Origin: JBELHR01 sp049607205
Lineage (GTDB): Bacteria > Bacteroidota > Bacteroidia > Flavobacteriales > Flavobacteriaceae
Direction: 5' to 3'
Assembly: GCA_049607205.1 (NCBI GenBank)
Contig: JBMYWH010000007.1
Span: 1 to 64,000 of the forward strand
Length of the DNA stretch: 64,000 nt
Shown: in pieces, positions 1 to 9,256 of the stretch
Layout of the letters: every line of letters starts with the position of its first letter
Numbering within the stretch: position 1 is the first letter of the stretch
The notes under the pieces: model-generated
Databases searched by the model: none
Told to the model about the DNA's origin: nothing
What the model saw: only the letters and a program-made list of their open reading frames with translations
Translations under genes and position numbers: made by a program

Positions 1-1391
1 GACATATAATTCGGGTAAGTACGCTCTAAACCTGTTCCTTTGACCGGCTCATGGTTGTCAATCATGATTCCATAGCTGGCAGCGGTTTCAATTACTTTTC
101 TATAATGTCTTACCGCATATTGACCGTCATGCCACTCTTTGTTGTCTAACTGAGCACCCACATAACCGGTTTTTACCGCATCAATTCCATTGTCCTGATA
201 AAGTTTAAAAGCTTCCTCTAATTGGGATTCATAGTGGGCTGCGGCTCCAGCTGTTTCGTGATGTCCGATGATTTTAGTTCCCTTATCTTTTGCATATTGT
301 GCAAGCATTTCAAGATCAAAGTCTGGATAAGCTTTTCTGAAGTCAAAATTGCGTCCATCTGCAGTCCAATCACCATCCCATCCGACATTCCATCCTTCAA
401 CGAGGACTCCATCAAAACCATTTTCTGAGGCAAAATCTATATATTCTTTTACTACTTTATTGTTGGCACCATGACGATCTCCTGATCCCCACGTATACTT
501 ACCTACATGCATTCCCCACCAAATTCCAATATACTTAGAAGGATGAATCCAATCCGTTGAGATAGCAAGGGGAGCATTTAAATTGAGCATGGTGTTTGAC
601 TCGGCTAGATCTCCAACTTGGTCTCCAACCAATACCATTCTCCAGGGTGTTTCAAAAGGAGCTGACCCGTAAACTTTATCGCCATTTGCCCAGGGAACAA
701 GGTAGGATTCTAAACCGAAACCCTTCTTATGAAGCAAGGTCATCGAAGCATAATCTGTTAAGTTTGCCTCATGAATGGAAGCAACTTTTCCGTTTTTAAG
801 TTCAAACGTTGCTGGTGTGTTCAACGTGTCTGTTTGGCTGATTGGTGTCTCGCGGTAGATACTCTCGTAATACGAGTTTTCAGAGTGAACAGGAATCCAC
901 CAAGCGGTTTCGTCCTGAGTGAAATTAAATTCGGTGTTTTCCTTGGTGATTGTAAATGCTTCGACCCCTTCTTGAGCAGGTATTTCATAGCGGAAGGCTA
1001 GGCCATCATCGAACATTCTGAAATATAAATTGAGTTGGTAACCTGTGTTTTTCTGGGTCAGGTTGAGCTCCAATTCATTATAGTGATTGCGCACTTCTTT
1101 GAATTGTCCCCAGACCTGTTCCCAGGTTTCATCAAAGCTGCGAAGCTCTGTGTTTGTTACTTCAAATCCCTGATTCCAAGACCCTAGCTTTTTGAACTCT
1201 AGACCTAATTTAGAGTCGCCCAAAATCACTTTTTCGCCTGAGGATAACGAATATTGGGGCTGACCATTTTCTATTGAGAAAATCATTTTCTGAATGCCAT
1301 TAGGAGCAATCAAGTCATAAGTTTCTGAAGGTTTAGTACATGAATTCAGCACAAGTGCCAAAACCAATATCAAAGGGTAAAATCTATTCAT
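1..1391 (-). CDS. GH97 family alpha-glucosidase, lipoprotein, 3' end outside window
   Basis: About 463 codons are present and the C-terminus runs off the left edge. The N-terminus is a lipoprotein signal with lipobox Cys near residue 18. Residues 30-260 resemble the GH97 N-terminal beta-sandwich and the rest is the TIM barrel. Landmarks are VEGWN (E332), GHHE (E379) and DNHE (E448). The spacing 47 then 69 fits the Glu series of the inverting enzyme SusB (391/439/508), so this is probably an inverting alpha-glucosidase of the periplasm. The glutamate expected as general acid about 24 residues further on lies outside the window. The start is the first Met before the signal peptide. Family call is sure, substrate is inferred. 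Confidence 0.9.
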   Translation of the reverse strand, partial: MNRFYPLILVLALVLNSCTKPSETYDLIAPNGIQKMIFSIENGQPQYSLSSGEKVILGDSKLGLEFKKLGSWNQGFEVTNTELRSFDETWEQVWGQFKEVRNHYNELELNLTQKNTGYQLNLYFRMFDDGLAFRYEIPAQEGVEAFTITKENTEFNFTQDETAWWIPVHSENSYYESIYRETPISQTDTLNTPATFELKNGKVASIHEANLTDYASMTLLHKKGFGLESYLVPWANGDKVYGSAPFETPWRMVLVGDQVGDLAESNTMLNLNAPLAISTDWIHPSKYIGIWWGMHVGKYTWGSGDRHGANNKVVKEYIDFASENGFDGVLVEGWNVGWDGDWTADGRNFDFRKAYPDFDLEMLAQYAKDKGTKIIGHHETAGAAAHYESQLEEAFKLYQDNGIDAVKTGYVGAQLDNKEWHDGQYAVRHYRKVIETAASYGIMIDNHEPVKGTGLERTYPNYM

Positions 1392-1481
1392 CTCAAAATC
1401 ATAATAGGTTGAATTACAAAAATAAGATTGTTAGAAAATTCTTTCTTCAAATTATTTGTTAAATATGCGTAATTTTAAAAC

Positions 1482-2441
1482 ATGTACACAAAAAACAAAT
1501 ACAGCCTGTGGAACACCATTAATTGGTCCATGAAATACGTTTATTTTGCGATTGGATATTCCTTTGTGGTTTTCCTCTTTTTTAAATACTTCGGCATCAA
1601 GCTTTATATCCCATGGCAGCCCCTTACTTTGATTGGTATTGCGGTATCCTTTTATGTGGGATTCAAGAACAACAATGCCTATGACAGAACTTGGGAGGCT
1701 CGAAAAATTTGGGGAGGAATCGTAAATGATTCGAGGTCCTTCGCTTCAGAAGTCACCACTTTGATTCCCGAACCTGAAATACATCAACAACTTATTTTTA
1801 GACATATTGCTTGGCTTAAGCTATTGCAGGCCCAGCTTAGAATGGTGAGAACTTGGGAAAAACCCAAAAAACGACTGAGTCAATTTACCGATCAAATGGA
1901 CGATGTGTGGAGGGATTCTATGGTGGAAAAACTCAAAGATCTTTTGGATGAAGAGGATTTAGACTATATCAAAACCTCAGCAAATCCAGCGACTCAAATC
2001 ATGCATAAGCAGTACCGAGTAATTGGAGCTTTAGAACTCGATTCTTATTCGAGAATTGCCTTATTTGAGCTCTTGAATCACTTTTTTGATGGACAAGGTA
2101 AGTCCGAGCGGATCAAGAATTATCCTTTGCCGCGTCAATATGCTTCTAAGTCTTATTGGCTGACCATTATGTTTGTGGCCATTCTTCCTTTTGGCTTTGT
2201 TTCTGTGGTTAAGAATTACCCAAACTTTTATTGGTTGAGTTTTATTCTAAGTGCCGGAACGATTTGGATTTTCCTTTTGATGGAACATATAGGAGATACT
2301 TCCGAGAATCCTTTTCAAGGAGCTCAAACTGATGTACCTATTACGGCGATTAGCAATGGAATTGAAGTAGATCTTTTAGAGATGATTAAGCAGCCCATTC
2401 CTGTTCTGGATGAGACTAGAGAGGGAGATTATCAAATCTAG
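1482..2441 (+). CDS. Bestrophin family (UPF0187) anion channel
   Basis: This 319-residue protein matches the bacterial bestrophin family. It starts with a short amphipathic stretch, then two hydrophobic segments near residues 18-60 that end in the family pattern GFKNNNAYDRTWEARKIWG. A long soluble helical middle follows, then two further membrane segments near residues 225-270 and a soluble tail. Bacterial homologues form pentameric inner-membrane ion channels (KpBest is cation-selective, animal relatives carry chloride). The gene stands alone between the divergent GH97 gene and the convergent alkyl sulfatase. Ion selectivity cannot be read from the sequence. Confidence 0.85.
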   Translation: MYTKNKYSLWNTINWSMKYVYFAIGYSFVVFLFFKYFGIKLYIPWQPLTLIGIAVSFYVGFKNNNAYDRTWEARKIWGGIVNDSRSFASEVTTLIPEPEIHQQLIFRHIAWLKLLQAQLRMVRTWEKPKKRLSQFTDQMDDVWRDSMVEKLKDLLDEEDLDYIKTSANPATQIMHKQYRVIGALELDSYSRIALFELLNHFFDGQGKSERIKNYPLPRQYASKSYWLTIMFVAILPFGFVSVVKNYPNFYWLSFILSAGTIWIFLLMEHIGDTSENPFQGAQTDVPITAISNGIEVDLLEMIKQPIPVLDETREGDYQI

Positions 2442-2461
2442 CTAGTGCTGTGTGAAAAATA

Positions 2462-2519
2462 AAAATCCCGAAAAATAACGAATCTGTTATATAACAATAT
2501 CGTTAGTTTTCGGGATTTT
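2462..2519. repeat. Palindromic repeat copy 1 inside a 13-bp hairpin, probable bidirectional terminator
   Basis: Outer arms at 2462-2474 and 2507-2519 are perfectly complementary for 13 bp (AAAATCCCGAAAA and its complement). They enclose a 30-bp imperfect palindrome at 2476-2505 with outer TAACGA/TCGTTA and inner TGTTATATAACA. The same 30-bp core recurs at 13160-13189 with 27 of 30 identities. It lies between the convergent bestrophin and alkyl sulfatase genes, so termination in both directions is plausible, while the recurring core suggests a dispersed element. Confidence 0.7.
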
Positions 2520-2542
2520 AAAAATTAGACAGTGCGAAACTG

Positions 2543-4519
2543 TTATGGTGTGATGATATTAAATTGGAAATATTTGTTCAAATTATCTAAACAGCCAAGT
2601 ACTTCAAAAAACTTCTTAGGGTCTCCTTTGACTTGAATCTTTCCGCTTTTCATAGCTTCGTCAAGTTTCACTGTTCCAAGTAAAAAACCATTCAGGGTTT
2701 CACGTGTCAAGATAATTGTTGCATCAGCATTGTCAGCTTGAGCATCTGGCCAATAGTTTAAAACTGAATTCTCTAAGAACTGAGCATAATTTTCTTTTAC
2801 GTCCGTTAATTGCCAGTTTAAGGTAATGGATTTCCCATCCGCTTTCTTAGCATCTAACTGAATTCCCATGTATCCAAAGATAAGCTCCATAGACATGTTG
2901 GCAATGATATCAGGACTACTCGTGTTCGGAGCGTTTACTTTTAAAATTCCATTTCTCAGTTCATAAGCTCCGGCTAAATAGAAGTTTCTCCATGGACCAC
3001 TCTCAGCTTGATATCCCATTTGCTCTAGGATGTCGGCTTGGAGGTTTTTTGCCGCCTGGTTGTCAGGTTGTGCAAAAACCAAGTGATTCACCAGCTCTCC
3101 TGCCCAACGATATTCTCCGGCATCGAAAGCTTTTTTACCAGCGGCCATTACATTATCCGCTCCTCCCATTACTTCTACATACTTCACTGCGACTTCTGCT
3201 GGTGGTAGTGGATTTAAGTGGGCTGGGTTACCGTCGAAATATCCTAAATAATAATTATAAACGGCTCTAACATTATGACTTTTTGAACCATAATATCCAT
3301 GAGTTCCCCATTGATTTACCAAACTTTCTGGCATTTGAATAAGTCCTGGGAGTTCATTCATAGTAGCACCCATATTAGCAAAATGCAAGGTTTGATCATG
3401 CATGTACTTGTAGGTGTCTCTTTGAGATTTGATATGACCGTTTACGCGCTCATTACCCCAAACTGGCCAATGGTGCATCCCTATAGCAACATCTGCTTTA
3501 GGTCCATAGGTTTGTAGTACTTGATTTAAATACTTAGGCCAAAGGGAAGCGTCACGGGTTTTTGCACCGCGAAGCGTGTATAAATTATGCATCGTATGTA
3601 CCGCATCTTCGGCAGTATTGATCATTTTATATTTCGGTAAATACCACATCATCTCAGATGGAGCTTCAGATCCAGGCGCCATTACGAAGTGATATTCAAG
3701 TCCATCGATAGTCTCGACCTGACCTGTTTTCGTGATAATATTGGTGGGCTCGTAAATCCCAACCGAACCTGTTGACGTTGTGATCCCTAGACCGGCTCCG
3801 ACCTGCCCAGTAACACCAGCCTCCAATACATTACCGTACATATAACTCGCACGTCTACTCATGGCCGTTCCGGCAAAAACATTCTCTTCTATGGCATGAT
3901 CCAGGAAACCAGAAGGTGCATAAACCTTGATTTTTCCACTGGCAACGTCCTCAGATGAAGCCACTCCTGCTACACCTCCGAAATGATCCACATGGGAATG
4001 GGTAAAAAAGACAGCTTTTACTGGTGATTTAGGCCTGTGCTGATAGTATAGATCTAAGGCATATTTAGCTGTTTCTGCAGAAATAAGTGGATCATAAATG
4101 TGAATTCCACCCTCGGCTTCAACGATGGTCATGTTTGATAAATCTGCTCCACGAACTTGATAAACTCCGGGAACAACTTCAAAAAGACCACTAAACATTA
4201 ATAATTGACTCTGTCTCCATAAACTAGGATTGACAGTTTCAGGTGACTTTTCACCTTCTTTGATGAAGTCCTCAAAACGACTTACATCCCACACCACACG
4301 CCCTTGAGCATTCTTTACAATTCCGTTATTAGGCAAGGGGGCAATCCATCCCTTCTGGGCTTCCTGAAAACTGGTTTTATCATTAAAAGGAAGTGTTTGA
4401 TACAATCCATCATTATAGGCTTTGGTTGCCTTGGAAGCTTTTTTTGGTTTTTCTTGAGCAAAGGCTCCAGTCAAACCAAAACTTAATAAAAATAATGCAA
4501 TTAATTTTAAATTTTTCAT
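2543..4519 (-). CDS. Alkyl sulfatase (SdsA/BDS1 type metallo-beta-lactamase fold)
   Basis: A 658-residue exported enzyme with a Sec signal peptide (cleavage near residue 21). The zinc-binding motif HSHVDH is at residues 174-179 in the metallo-beta-lactamase domain. A dimerisation helix region follows, and the C-terminal SCP2-like domain spans about residues 535-658. This is the full architecture of linear alkyl sulfatases, which hydrolyse alkyl sulfate esters such as SDS to alcohol and sulfate. It belongs to a different class from the three formylglycine sulfatases elsewhere in this window. It is monocistronic, divergent from the lipoprotein gene downstream in coordinates. Physiological substrate is unknown. 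Confidence 0.88.
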   Translation of the reverse strand: MKNLKLIALFLLSFGLTGAFAQEKPKKASKATKAYNDGLYQTLPFNDKTSFQEAQKGWIAPLPNNGIVKNAQGRVVWDVSRFEDFIKEGEKSPETVNPSLWRQSQLLMFSGLFEVVPGVYQVRGADLSNMTIVEAEGGIHIYDPLISAETAKYALDLYYQHRPKSPVKAVFFTHSHVDHFGGVAGVASSEDVASGKIKVYAPSGFLDHAIEENVFAGTAMSRRASYMYGNVLEAGVTGQVGAGLGITTSTGSVGIYEPTNIITKTGQVETIDGLEYHFVMAPGSEAPSEMMWYLPKYKMINTAEDAVHTMHNLYTLRGAKTRDASLWPKYLNQVLQTYGPKADVAIGMHHWPVWGNERVNGHIKSQRDTYKYMHDQTLHFANMGATMNELPGLIQMPESLVNQWGTHGYYGSKSHNVRAVYNYYLGYFDGNPAHLNPLPPAEVAVKYVEVMGGADNVMAAGKKAFDAGEYRWAGELVNHLVFAQPDNQAAKNLQADILEQMGYQAESGPWRNFYLAGAYELRNGILKVNAPNTSSPDIIANMSMELIFGYMGIQLDAKKADGKSITLNWQLTDVKENYAQFLENSVLNYWPDAQADNADATIILTRETLNGFLLGTVKLDEAMKSGKIQVKGDPKKFFEVLGCLDNLNKYFQFNIITP

Positions 4520-4667
4520 AGATTAAAATTTGATTTATGGGTTTAATACAATTATGTAGGGTAGAATACTCTCATAAATATACAAAAAATATTTCCCTGT
4601 TTTAGAGTATTTACTTTGATGCAGGTTCTCCTTAATTTGCAGTTTAATTAAAACCCCCTAGAGTATT

Positions 4668-5390
4668 ATGAAAAATTTAGCCCTGTTTTCCTTGATGCTT
4701 CTGATGTTGATCAGTTGTGAGGAATTAGAAAATCCAGCAGACAATTCTGCTGCCAGTAAAACCAGTTTAGAGATACTCGAATTGGACAATGCCTTAAATA
4801 TTTTGAATTCTTCCGGAGAACTCGCCATGAATCAAGTACAATTTAAAGGAGATCTTGGTTATGATGTGAGTATCAGTGGGACTGAATTCCCTAGAACCTT
4901 AAGTATTGATTATAGAGATGGATATAGTCCTATAGAAGGAGTAACTTTTAAAGGTATCGTTCATATTAATTCTACAGATTTATATTCGGCCGCTCAGAGC
5001 ATGCATACTATGACCTTTGAGGAATTTCACATCAACGAAAGACTTCTTGAAGGAAGCTCAACGACTACTAACCAAGGTTATGCTGAAGGATCTCAATACC
5101 CTACTTATGGAGTTATATTTGAAAATGGTCGCCTGTCAGGAGGAGATCAACCTGTTGTGGAGTTTTCTAAAGAAAGTAACCGTACTCGACTAGATGATCT
5201 TGAGTGGGCCATCAATATGAGTAGCCAGTGGGAAACAGATCAAATGAGTCTTCAACTCTCTTCTCAAGAGCGTTTAATCTTTAATAAAGCAGACCAAAGA
5301 ATCACGGAAGGTCTAATCGAAATCAAGATTTCAGAAGCCTTAACCCTGTATTGGGATTTTGAAGAGGAAAAGTTTTCCTTTTCTTTATAA
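4668..5390 (+). CDS. Predicted lipoprotein of unknown function
   Basis: 240 residues beginning with a typical lipoprotein signal (MKNLALFSLMLLMLISC, Cys17), so it is probably membrane-anchored. The mature part is acidic and rich in beta-strand-like alternation, without a motif I recognise. The start is well fixed by the signal peptide. It is a single gene followed directly by a strong terminator at 5396-5427. The divergent neighbour is the alkyl sulfatase, but nothing in the sequence links the two functionally. Confidence 0.75.
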   Translation: MKNLALFSLMLLMLISCEELENPADNSAASKTSLEILELDNALNILNSSGELAMNQVQFKGDLGYDVSISGTEFPRTLSIDYRDGYSPIEGVTFKGIVHINSTDLYSAAQSMHTMTFEEFHINERLLEGSSTTTNQGYAEGSQYPTYGVIFENGRLSGGDQPVVEFSKESNRTRLDDLEWAINMSSQWETDQMSLQLSSQERLIFNKADQRITEGLIEIKISEALTLYWDFEEEKFSFSL

Positions 5391-5395
5391 GAATC

Positions 5396-5427
5396 AAAAA
5401 AGGCAGCCGAGTGGCTGCCTTTTTTTT
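5396..5427 (+). terminator. Rho-independent terminator after lipoprotein gene
   Basis: Stem AAGGCAGCC / GGCTGCCTT with a four-base GAGT loop, flanked by A and T runs, begins six bases after the stop codon. The T run follows on the plus strand. Confidence 0.85.
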
Positions 5428-5467
5428 GACCTAAAAATAATCTCAATACTCAACTATTCAATGATTT

Positions 5468-5498
5468 TTGATGTTTGAAACAAAGTTCGCTATCTTCG
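5468..5498 (+). promoter_or_regulatory. Bacteroidota-type promoter for LytTR gene
   Basis: A TTG at 5468-5470 and TATCTTCG at 5491-5498 are separated by 20 bp, close to the TTG-N17-23-TAnnTTTG consensus. Its position argues that translation of the next gene starts at 5534 rather than at the in-frame ATG at 5468, which would lie inside the promoter. Confidence 0.5.
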
Positions 5499-5533
5499 AC
5501 AGGTATTACAAACCCTACAACAAGGTAAATCTC

Positions 5534-6316
5534 ATGTTTAACAAATCAATAGCTTTCACCTCTTCTTGGTATAATACCCTTATCATCGCTTCTGTGATTA
5601 GTCTATGGGTGGTTGGAGTTCTGGTGTTTTTGCAACCCTTTGACACCTACCAAGTTCAAGATGATTATAAGTTTTTGAAACTTGTAGGTTATGCACTTTG
5701 TATTGGGATTCCTATTCTTTTTTGTCATGGTCCGGAACTATATGTATACAGCCGAAATGATCGCAAATGGACAGTGGGCTCAGAAATTATTAGCATTGCC
5801 TTGACCTTTTGTGTTATTTCCATGACTTGTTTTATCTATAATAATATTGTGGTGAATAATCTTGAGGTGAGATGGGGAGATTTCCCGGACTGGATCCTGA
5901 ATTTTGCGCTCCCTTTTACGCCGGTTTTTTTGCCTTTATGGGTTTATTTGCGCTATAGGTTTTCGAGCATTGTTCTCAGGACTCCCAAACCTAACCGAGA
6001 AGTTCAGCTTAAAAATGATCAAGACAAGCTATTACTCAAGTTTGAAGCCGAGGATTTTCTATACGCTCAGGCCCAAGGAAATTATACTGATATCTATCTA
6101 AGTGATCAAAAACATGTGGTGCGTTACACGCTTTCAGAATTGGAAAAATTAATTGGTCAGCGCGTGCATAGATCCTATTTAGTCAATCTAAAAAAAGTAA
6201 AAGACCTTAAGGGGAATTCTCGAAAGGGCTACCTTATTATTGAAGGTCAAACCGAGGTTCCGGTTAGCCCAAAACACTTTGTGGCCATCAAAAACCAACT
6301 TCAATTTCGTCCCTAA
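5534..6316 (+). CDS. Membrane-bound LytTR family transcriptional regulator
   Basis: 260 residues. The N-terminal half carries about four hydrophobic segments (near residues 12-32, 47-65, 80-105 and 120-142). The C-terminal 95 residues are a LytTR DNA-binding domain with the family pattern around IGQRVHRSYLVNLKKVK. There is no receiver domain, so the signal is probably sensed by the membrane part. I prefer the start at 5534 because a promoter-like sequence occupies 5468-5498; the longer frame would add 22 residues. Target genes are unknown. The S41-like gene follows after 111 bp on the same strand. Confidence 0.82.
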   Translation: MFNKSIAFTSSWYNTLIIASVISLWVVGVLVFLQPFDTYQVQDDYKFLKLVGYALCIGIPILFCHGPELYVYSRNDRKWTVGSEIISIALTFCVISMTCFIYNNIVVNNLEVRWGDFPDWILNFALPFTPVFLPLWVYLRYRFSSIVLRTPKPNREVQLKNDQDKLLLKFEAEDFLYAQAQGNYTDIYLSDQKHVVRYTLSELEKLIGQRVHRSYLVNLKKVKDLKGNSRKGYLIIEGQTEVPVSPKHFVAIKNQLQFRP

Positions 6317-6427
6317 AATTCAGTTTTGGCCCTATTTATAGGCGCTTTATCACAAAAAGCTCAATTTAATCACTTCGGTTTTTCTAGGAATCAAAAGCTC
6401 ATTTTCTTTGATGAAAAACCAAAAATT

Positions 6428-7375
6428 ATGAAACTATTATTTGCCTTATTAATGATCAATCTTCAGACGGTAGATCAAATTTTTCAAACCTTAGAAAGTC
6501 AAATCGCCAACCCTCAATGGATAGAAACCCAGGCCTATCAAGACTTTAAAAAAGAGATGTATAGCAAGGAGACCCTAGCTCTTGATGAAGAAGCTTTCAG
6601 AAAAAAATTCAACCAAGCTTCCAAGCAATTGCCCTTTACTCACCTTTATTTAAAATCTAAAAAAAAACCAACTGAATCCGTTCAAGACGTGACCAGAAGC
6701 CCTGCCATTTCCTGGACTGAAATTGATCAAAACACGGCTTATTTAAAAATCCAAAGCTTCAGCGGGCGTGCTGCAGACCTCATCCCTTTTCTAGGAGAAA
6801 TAGGTGTAGATCGATACGATAATTTAATCATTGATCTTCAAGGAAACACGGGAGGGGCCCTTGAAATCCCCATTGTTCTAGGCCAATTCTTAACTAATCA
6901 AAGCATCGACGGGGGTTGCTATTTAACTAGAGCTTGGTTCGAGACCTTTCAAAGAAATGCATCACGCGAAGAAATTCAAGACATGCCTTATCTACAGGAT
7001 TTCTCTTATGAAGGAATTACAAAAATGTACGCGGAGTCAAAAGCTTTTAGAATGGTAATCCCAGGACATAATCGCCCTGTTTTCCAAGGAAATGTATATG
7101 TCTTACAAGATGATCAAACAGCCAGTGCTGGGGAACCTTTACTGGATTTGATTCAAAGGGAAAACATCGGAATTCTCCTAGGTGAAACTTCCAATGGAGC
7201 CATGCTTAGCGGTTACTTCTTCCCAATCGGCGAAGATTATGAGCTATTCTTGCCTATTGCAGACTATCAAAACGCCTTAGGAAATCGCCTCGATAAAGTA
7301 GGTGTCCGTCCTGATGTAGAAACAGTCAATCCTTTATCAAAAGCCTTGGAACTTATCAAAATTTCAAAAGTCTAG
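6428..7375 (+). CDS. S41-like (C-terminal processing protease family) peptidase
   Basis: 315 residues. The region from about residue 90 to the end resembles the tail-specific protease domain: a QGNTGG stretch, the nucleophile region QTASAGE with Ser233, then GETSNG. The classical catalytic lysine of CtpA-type enzymes (GKG after the T/S-x-G turn) is not seen; the equivalent position reads NGAM, so the mechanism may be that of other S41 subgroups or activity may be lost. No PDZ domain. The N-terminus is a short hydrophobic stretch that could be a weak signal peptide. The start at 6428 gives this signal; an upstream in-frame ATG exists at 6326. It overlaps the converging gene by 4 bp. Confidence 0.7.
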   Translation: MKLLFALLMINLQTVDQIFQTLESQIANPQWIETQAYQDFKKEMYSKETLALDEEAFRKKFNQASKQLPFTHLYLKSKKKPTESVQDVTRSPAISWTEIDQNTAYLKIQSFSGRAADLIPFLGEIGVDRYDNLIIDLQGNTGGALEIPIVLGQFLTNQSIDGGCYLTRAWFETFQRNASREEIQDMPYLQDFSYEGITKMYAESKAFRMVIPGHNRPVFQGNVYVLQDDQTASAGEPLLDLIQRENIGILLGETSNGAMLSGYFFPIGEDYELFLPIADYQNALGNRLDKVGVRPDVETVNPLSKALELIKISKV

Positions 7376-8124
7376 TTCGCGATTTGATAGGTGTTCCTAA
7401 ATTCATCTTGTACAATGGTTGTATTCCCATCAGAGATATTAACAAAGGGAGCATCTATCATTTCTGCCTTATAAGACCAACCTTCAGGAAGCTCTTTAAA
7501 GCGAGCTCCTAAACTGGCTAAATCTTCCAATTGCAAGTCTTTGATTATTTCTTGGGAAGCGGCCTGCATGACATATTCTGTACCGTCTGGCCCAACCAAT
7601 TTATAGAGATAATCATTAGCCTTATAGGTATACTTGGTATTGCGGTTCATGGCAAAAGGAAGATAAGGCTGCCTAGAGTGCATTTGTTTCATACTCAATG
7701 TAAAATAGGCAGGAATCAGCATTTCATGACCTTGAATACTACCCAAAGGGTTGTGTTTTGCTGATTCTATTTTATCAAGCACCCAAAATCTCGGTCCATT
7801 GAACACCACTTGGTCACAGCCAAACTCCTGTTTAATCGCATCTGGATTCGCTTTTAAAGCGGCCCAGTCTTCCGGAGTAATCACCTTATTTAAGTCATTA
7901 TAAATAATTAAATGTAGGTCATCCCAATTTCTCCAGGCTAAGAAAATTTCATGATAAGGAATAGGTCTATTCTCAAAAGCTCTTGCTTTTCCGGTTTTTG
8001 CTTCCGTCAAATCTGGATAGGGAACTTCACTGTCGGGAGTCCCTCTTAGGTTTACATAAATAGCTAGGACTGCTATTCCTACTAAGAGATAAACGACTTT
8101 CTTGGTGGTTTTATTAATGGCCAT
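7372..8124 (-). CDS. Conserved hypothetical protein with N-terminal membrane anchor
   Basis: 250 residues with one hydrophobic segment at about residues 9-26, then a soluble domain presumably outside the cytoplasm. I do not recognise the family. There are no obvious catalytic motifs; aromatic residues are frequent in the middle (FLAWRNWDDLHL, FNGPRFWVLD). It lies 41 bp downstream of the quinone-oxidoreductase-like gene on the same strand and could be cotranscribed with it. Its stop overlaps the S41 gene tail by 4 bp. Confidence 0.65.
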   Translation of the reverse strand: MAINKTTKKVVYLLVGIAVLAIYVNLRGTPDSEVPYPDLTEAKTGKARAFENRPIPYHEIFLAWRNWDDLHLIIYNDLNKVITPEDWAALKANPDAIKQEFGCDQVVFNGPRFWVLDKIESAKHNPLGSIQGHEMLIPAYFTLSMKQMHSRQPYLPFAMNRNTKYTYKANDYLYKLVGPDGTEYVMQAASQEIIKDLQLEDLASLGARFKELPEGWSYKAEMIDAPFVNISDGNTTIVQDEFRNTYQIAN

Positions 8125-8165
8125 TTGTGAGTAATTAGATTTATTACCCTTAAATATAGCTATTA

Positions 8166-9131
8166 TTAACGAGATATATTCAACACAACATTTCCCGATT
8201 TATGTCCCGTATCAACCAGTCTATGTGCTTCTTGTATCCTTTCTAAAGGAAATTCTTCCTGAATGACACTTTTGAGCTCTCCTTGTTGAAACAATAATAT
8301 GATTCGCTCTAGCATATCTCTAAGTTCTGGGTATTTCAATAGTCCCGTGGCCGCAAACTTCACTTTTGAAGATCTAAATACGCTCCCCATTAAAGTAGAA
8401 AAAGTCAAAACAGGTGACAGGTAAACCCCTGTGGTTTTGAGCACCTTGTTCGCTTGAAAATAAGAACTCAGTCCCACCGCATCATAAACCACATCACACA
8501 AATCCGCAACTTCCCAATAAGAACTCATTCTATAATCAATAAGAGTATCTGCTCCGAGTTTTCTGACCATTTCAAAATTTGACATCGAACAGACCGCCGT
8601 TACACGCGCCCCTGCATATTTAGCCAATTGAACAGCGGCGGACCCTAGACTCCCCGAAGCCCCGTTGATCAATATATGTTGCCCTTTTTTAAGTTGCCCA
8701 ATCTTAAAAAGAAAATTATAGGAAGTGACAAATCCATCACAGATCACCGCCGCCTCTGAATGCGATATCCCGGCAGGCTTATGAAAGACAACTTCGTCAA
8801 TAGAAATGCATAGAAATTCGGCGGCTGTACCTTGAGAGAACAACAGCTCTCCGAATACTTCTTCACCTATTTGAAAATTAGAAACTTCGGCACCCCTAGC
8901 GACTACTTCTCCCGAAAATCCGGTTCCGACTGCAGGTTTTTTGGGCTTGGTAAGCCCTAGAAATAAACGTCCAAACTTAGGCTCACCCTTTCTAATCATC
9001 GTATCTGCCCGCGTGACCGAAGAGGCCACGACTTTGACTAAAATCTGATTTACTCCAGGCTCGGGAATTTCTTTTTCTTCAATATGTAAAACATCAGGTG
9101 ACCCGTAATGATGTACTTGTGCTATTTTCAT
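8166..9131 (-). CDS. Medium-chain dehydrogenase, quinone oxidoreductase (zeta-crystallin) type
   Basis: 321 residues with the MDR layout: an N-terminal GroES-like domain (1-125), a Rossmann domain with the dinucleotide motif GASGSLGSAAVQLAKYAG near residues 155-172, and a C-terminal closing helix. Structural and catalytic zinc ligands of alcohol dehydrogenases are absent, which fits an NADPH-dependent quinone or enone reductase in the cytoplasm. Substrate unknown. It is the first gene of a possible two-gene unit with the membrane-anchored protein downstream. Confidence 0.85.
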   Translation of the reverse strand: MKIAQVHHYGSPDVLHIEEKEIPEPGVNQILVKVVASSVTRADTMIRKGEPKFGRLFLGLTKPKKPAVGTGFSGEVVARGAEVSNFQIGEEVFGELLFSQGTAAEFLCISIDEVVFHKPAGISHSEAAVICDGFVTSYNFLFKIGQLKKGQHILINGASGSLGSAAVQLAKYAGARVTAVCSMSNFEMVRKLGADTLIDYRMSSYWEVADLCDVVYDAVGLSSYFQANKVLKTTGVYLSPVLTFSTLMGSVFRSSKVKFAATGLLKYPELRDMLERIILLFQQGELKSVIQEEFPLERIQEAHRLVDTGHKSGNVVLNISR

Positions 9132-9256
9132 GCTTTTAAACGCTTACTATCCTTAAGACGAGTTTTAAACGCTATTGTTACAAATGATTTTTAGTTAAAA
9201 AATTTTTAAATTCATTTCAATTCATATCTTCGTAAAAAACTAATAAACTGTAATTC

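Noticed and set aside
5468..5533. Upstream ATG extending the first LytTR protein by 22 residues
   Set aside because: The stretch contains a good promoter (TTG-N20-TATCTTCG), so the later ATG at 5534 is more likely the start.
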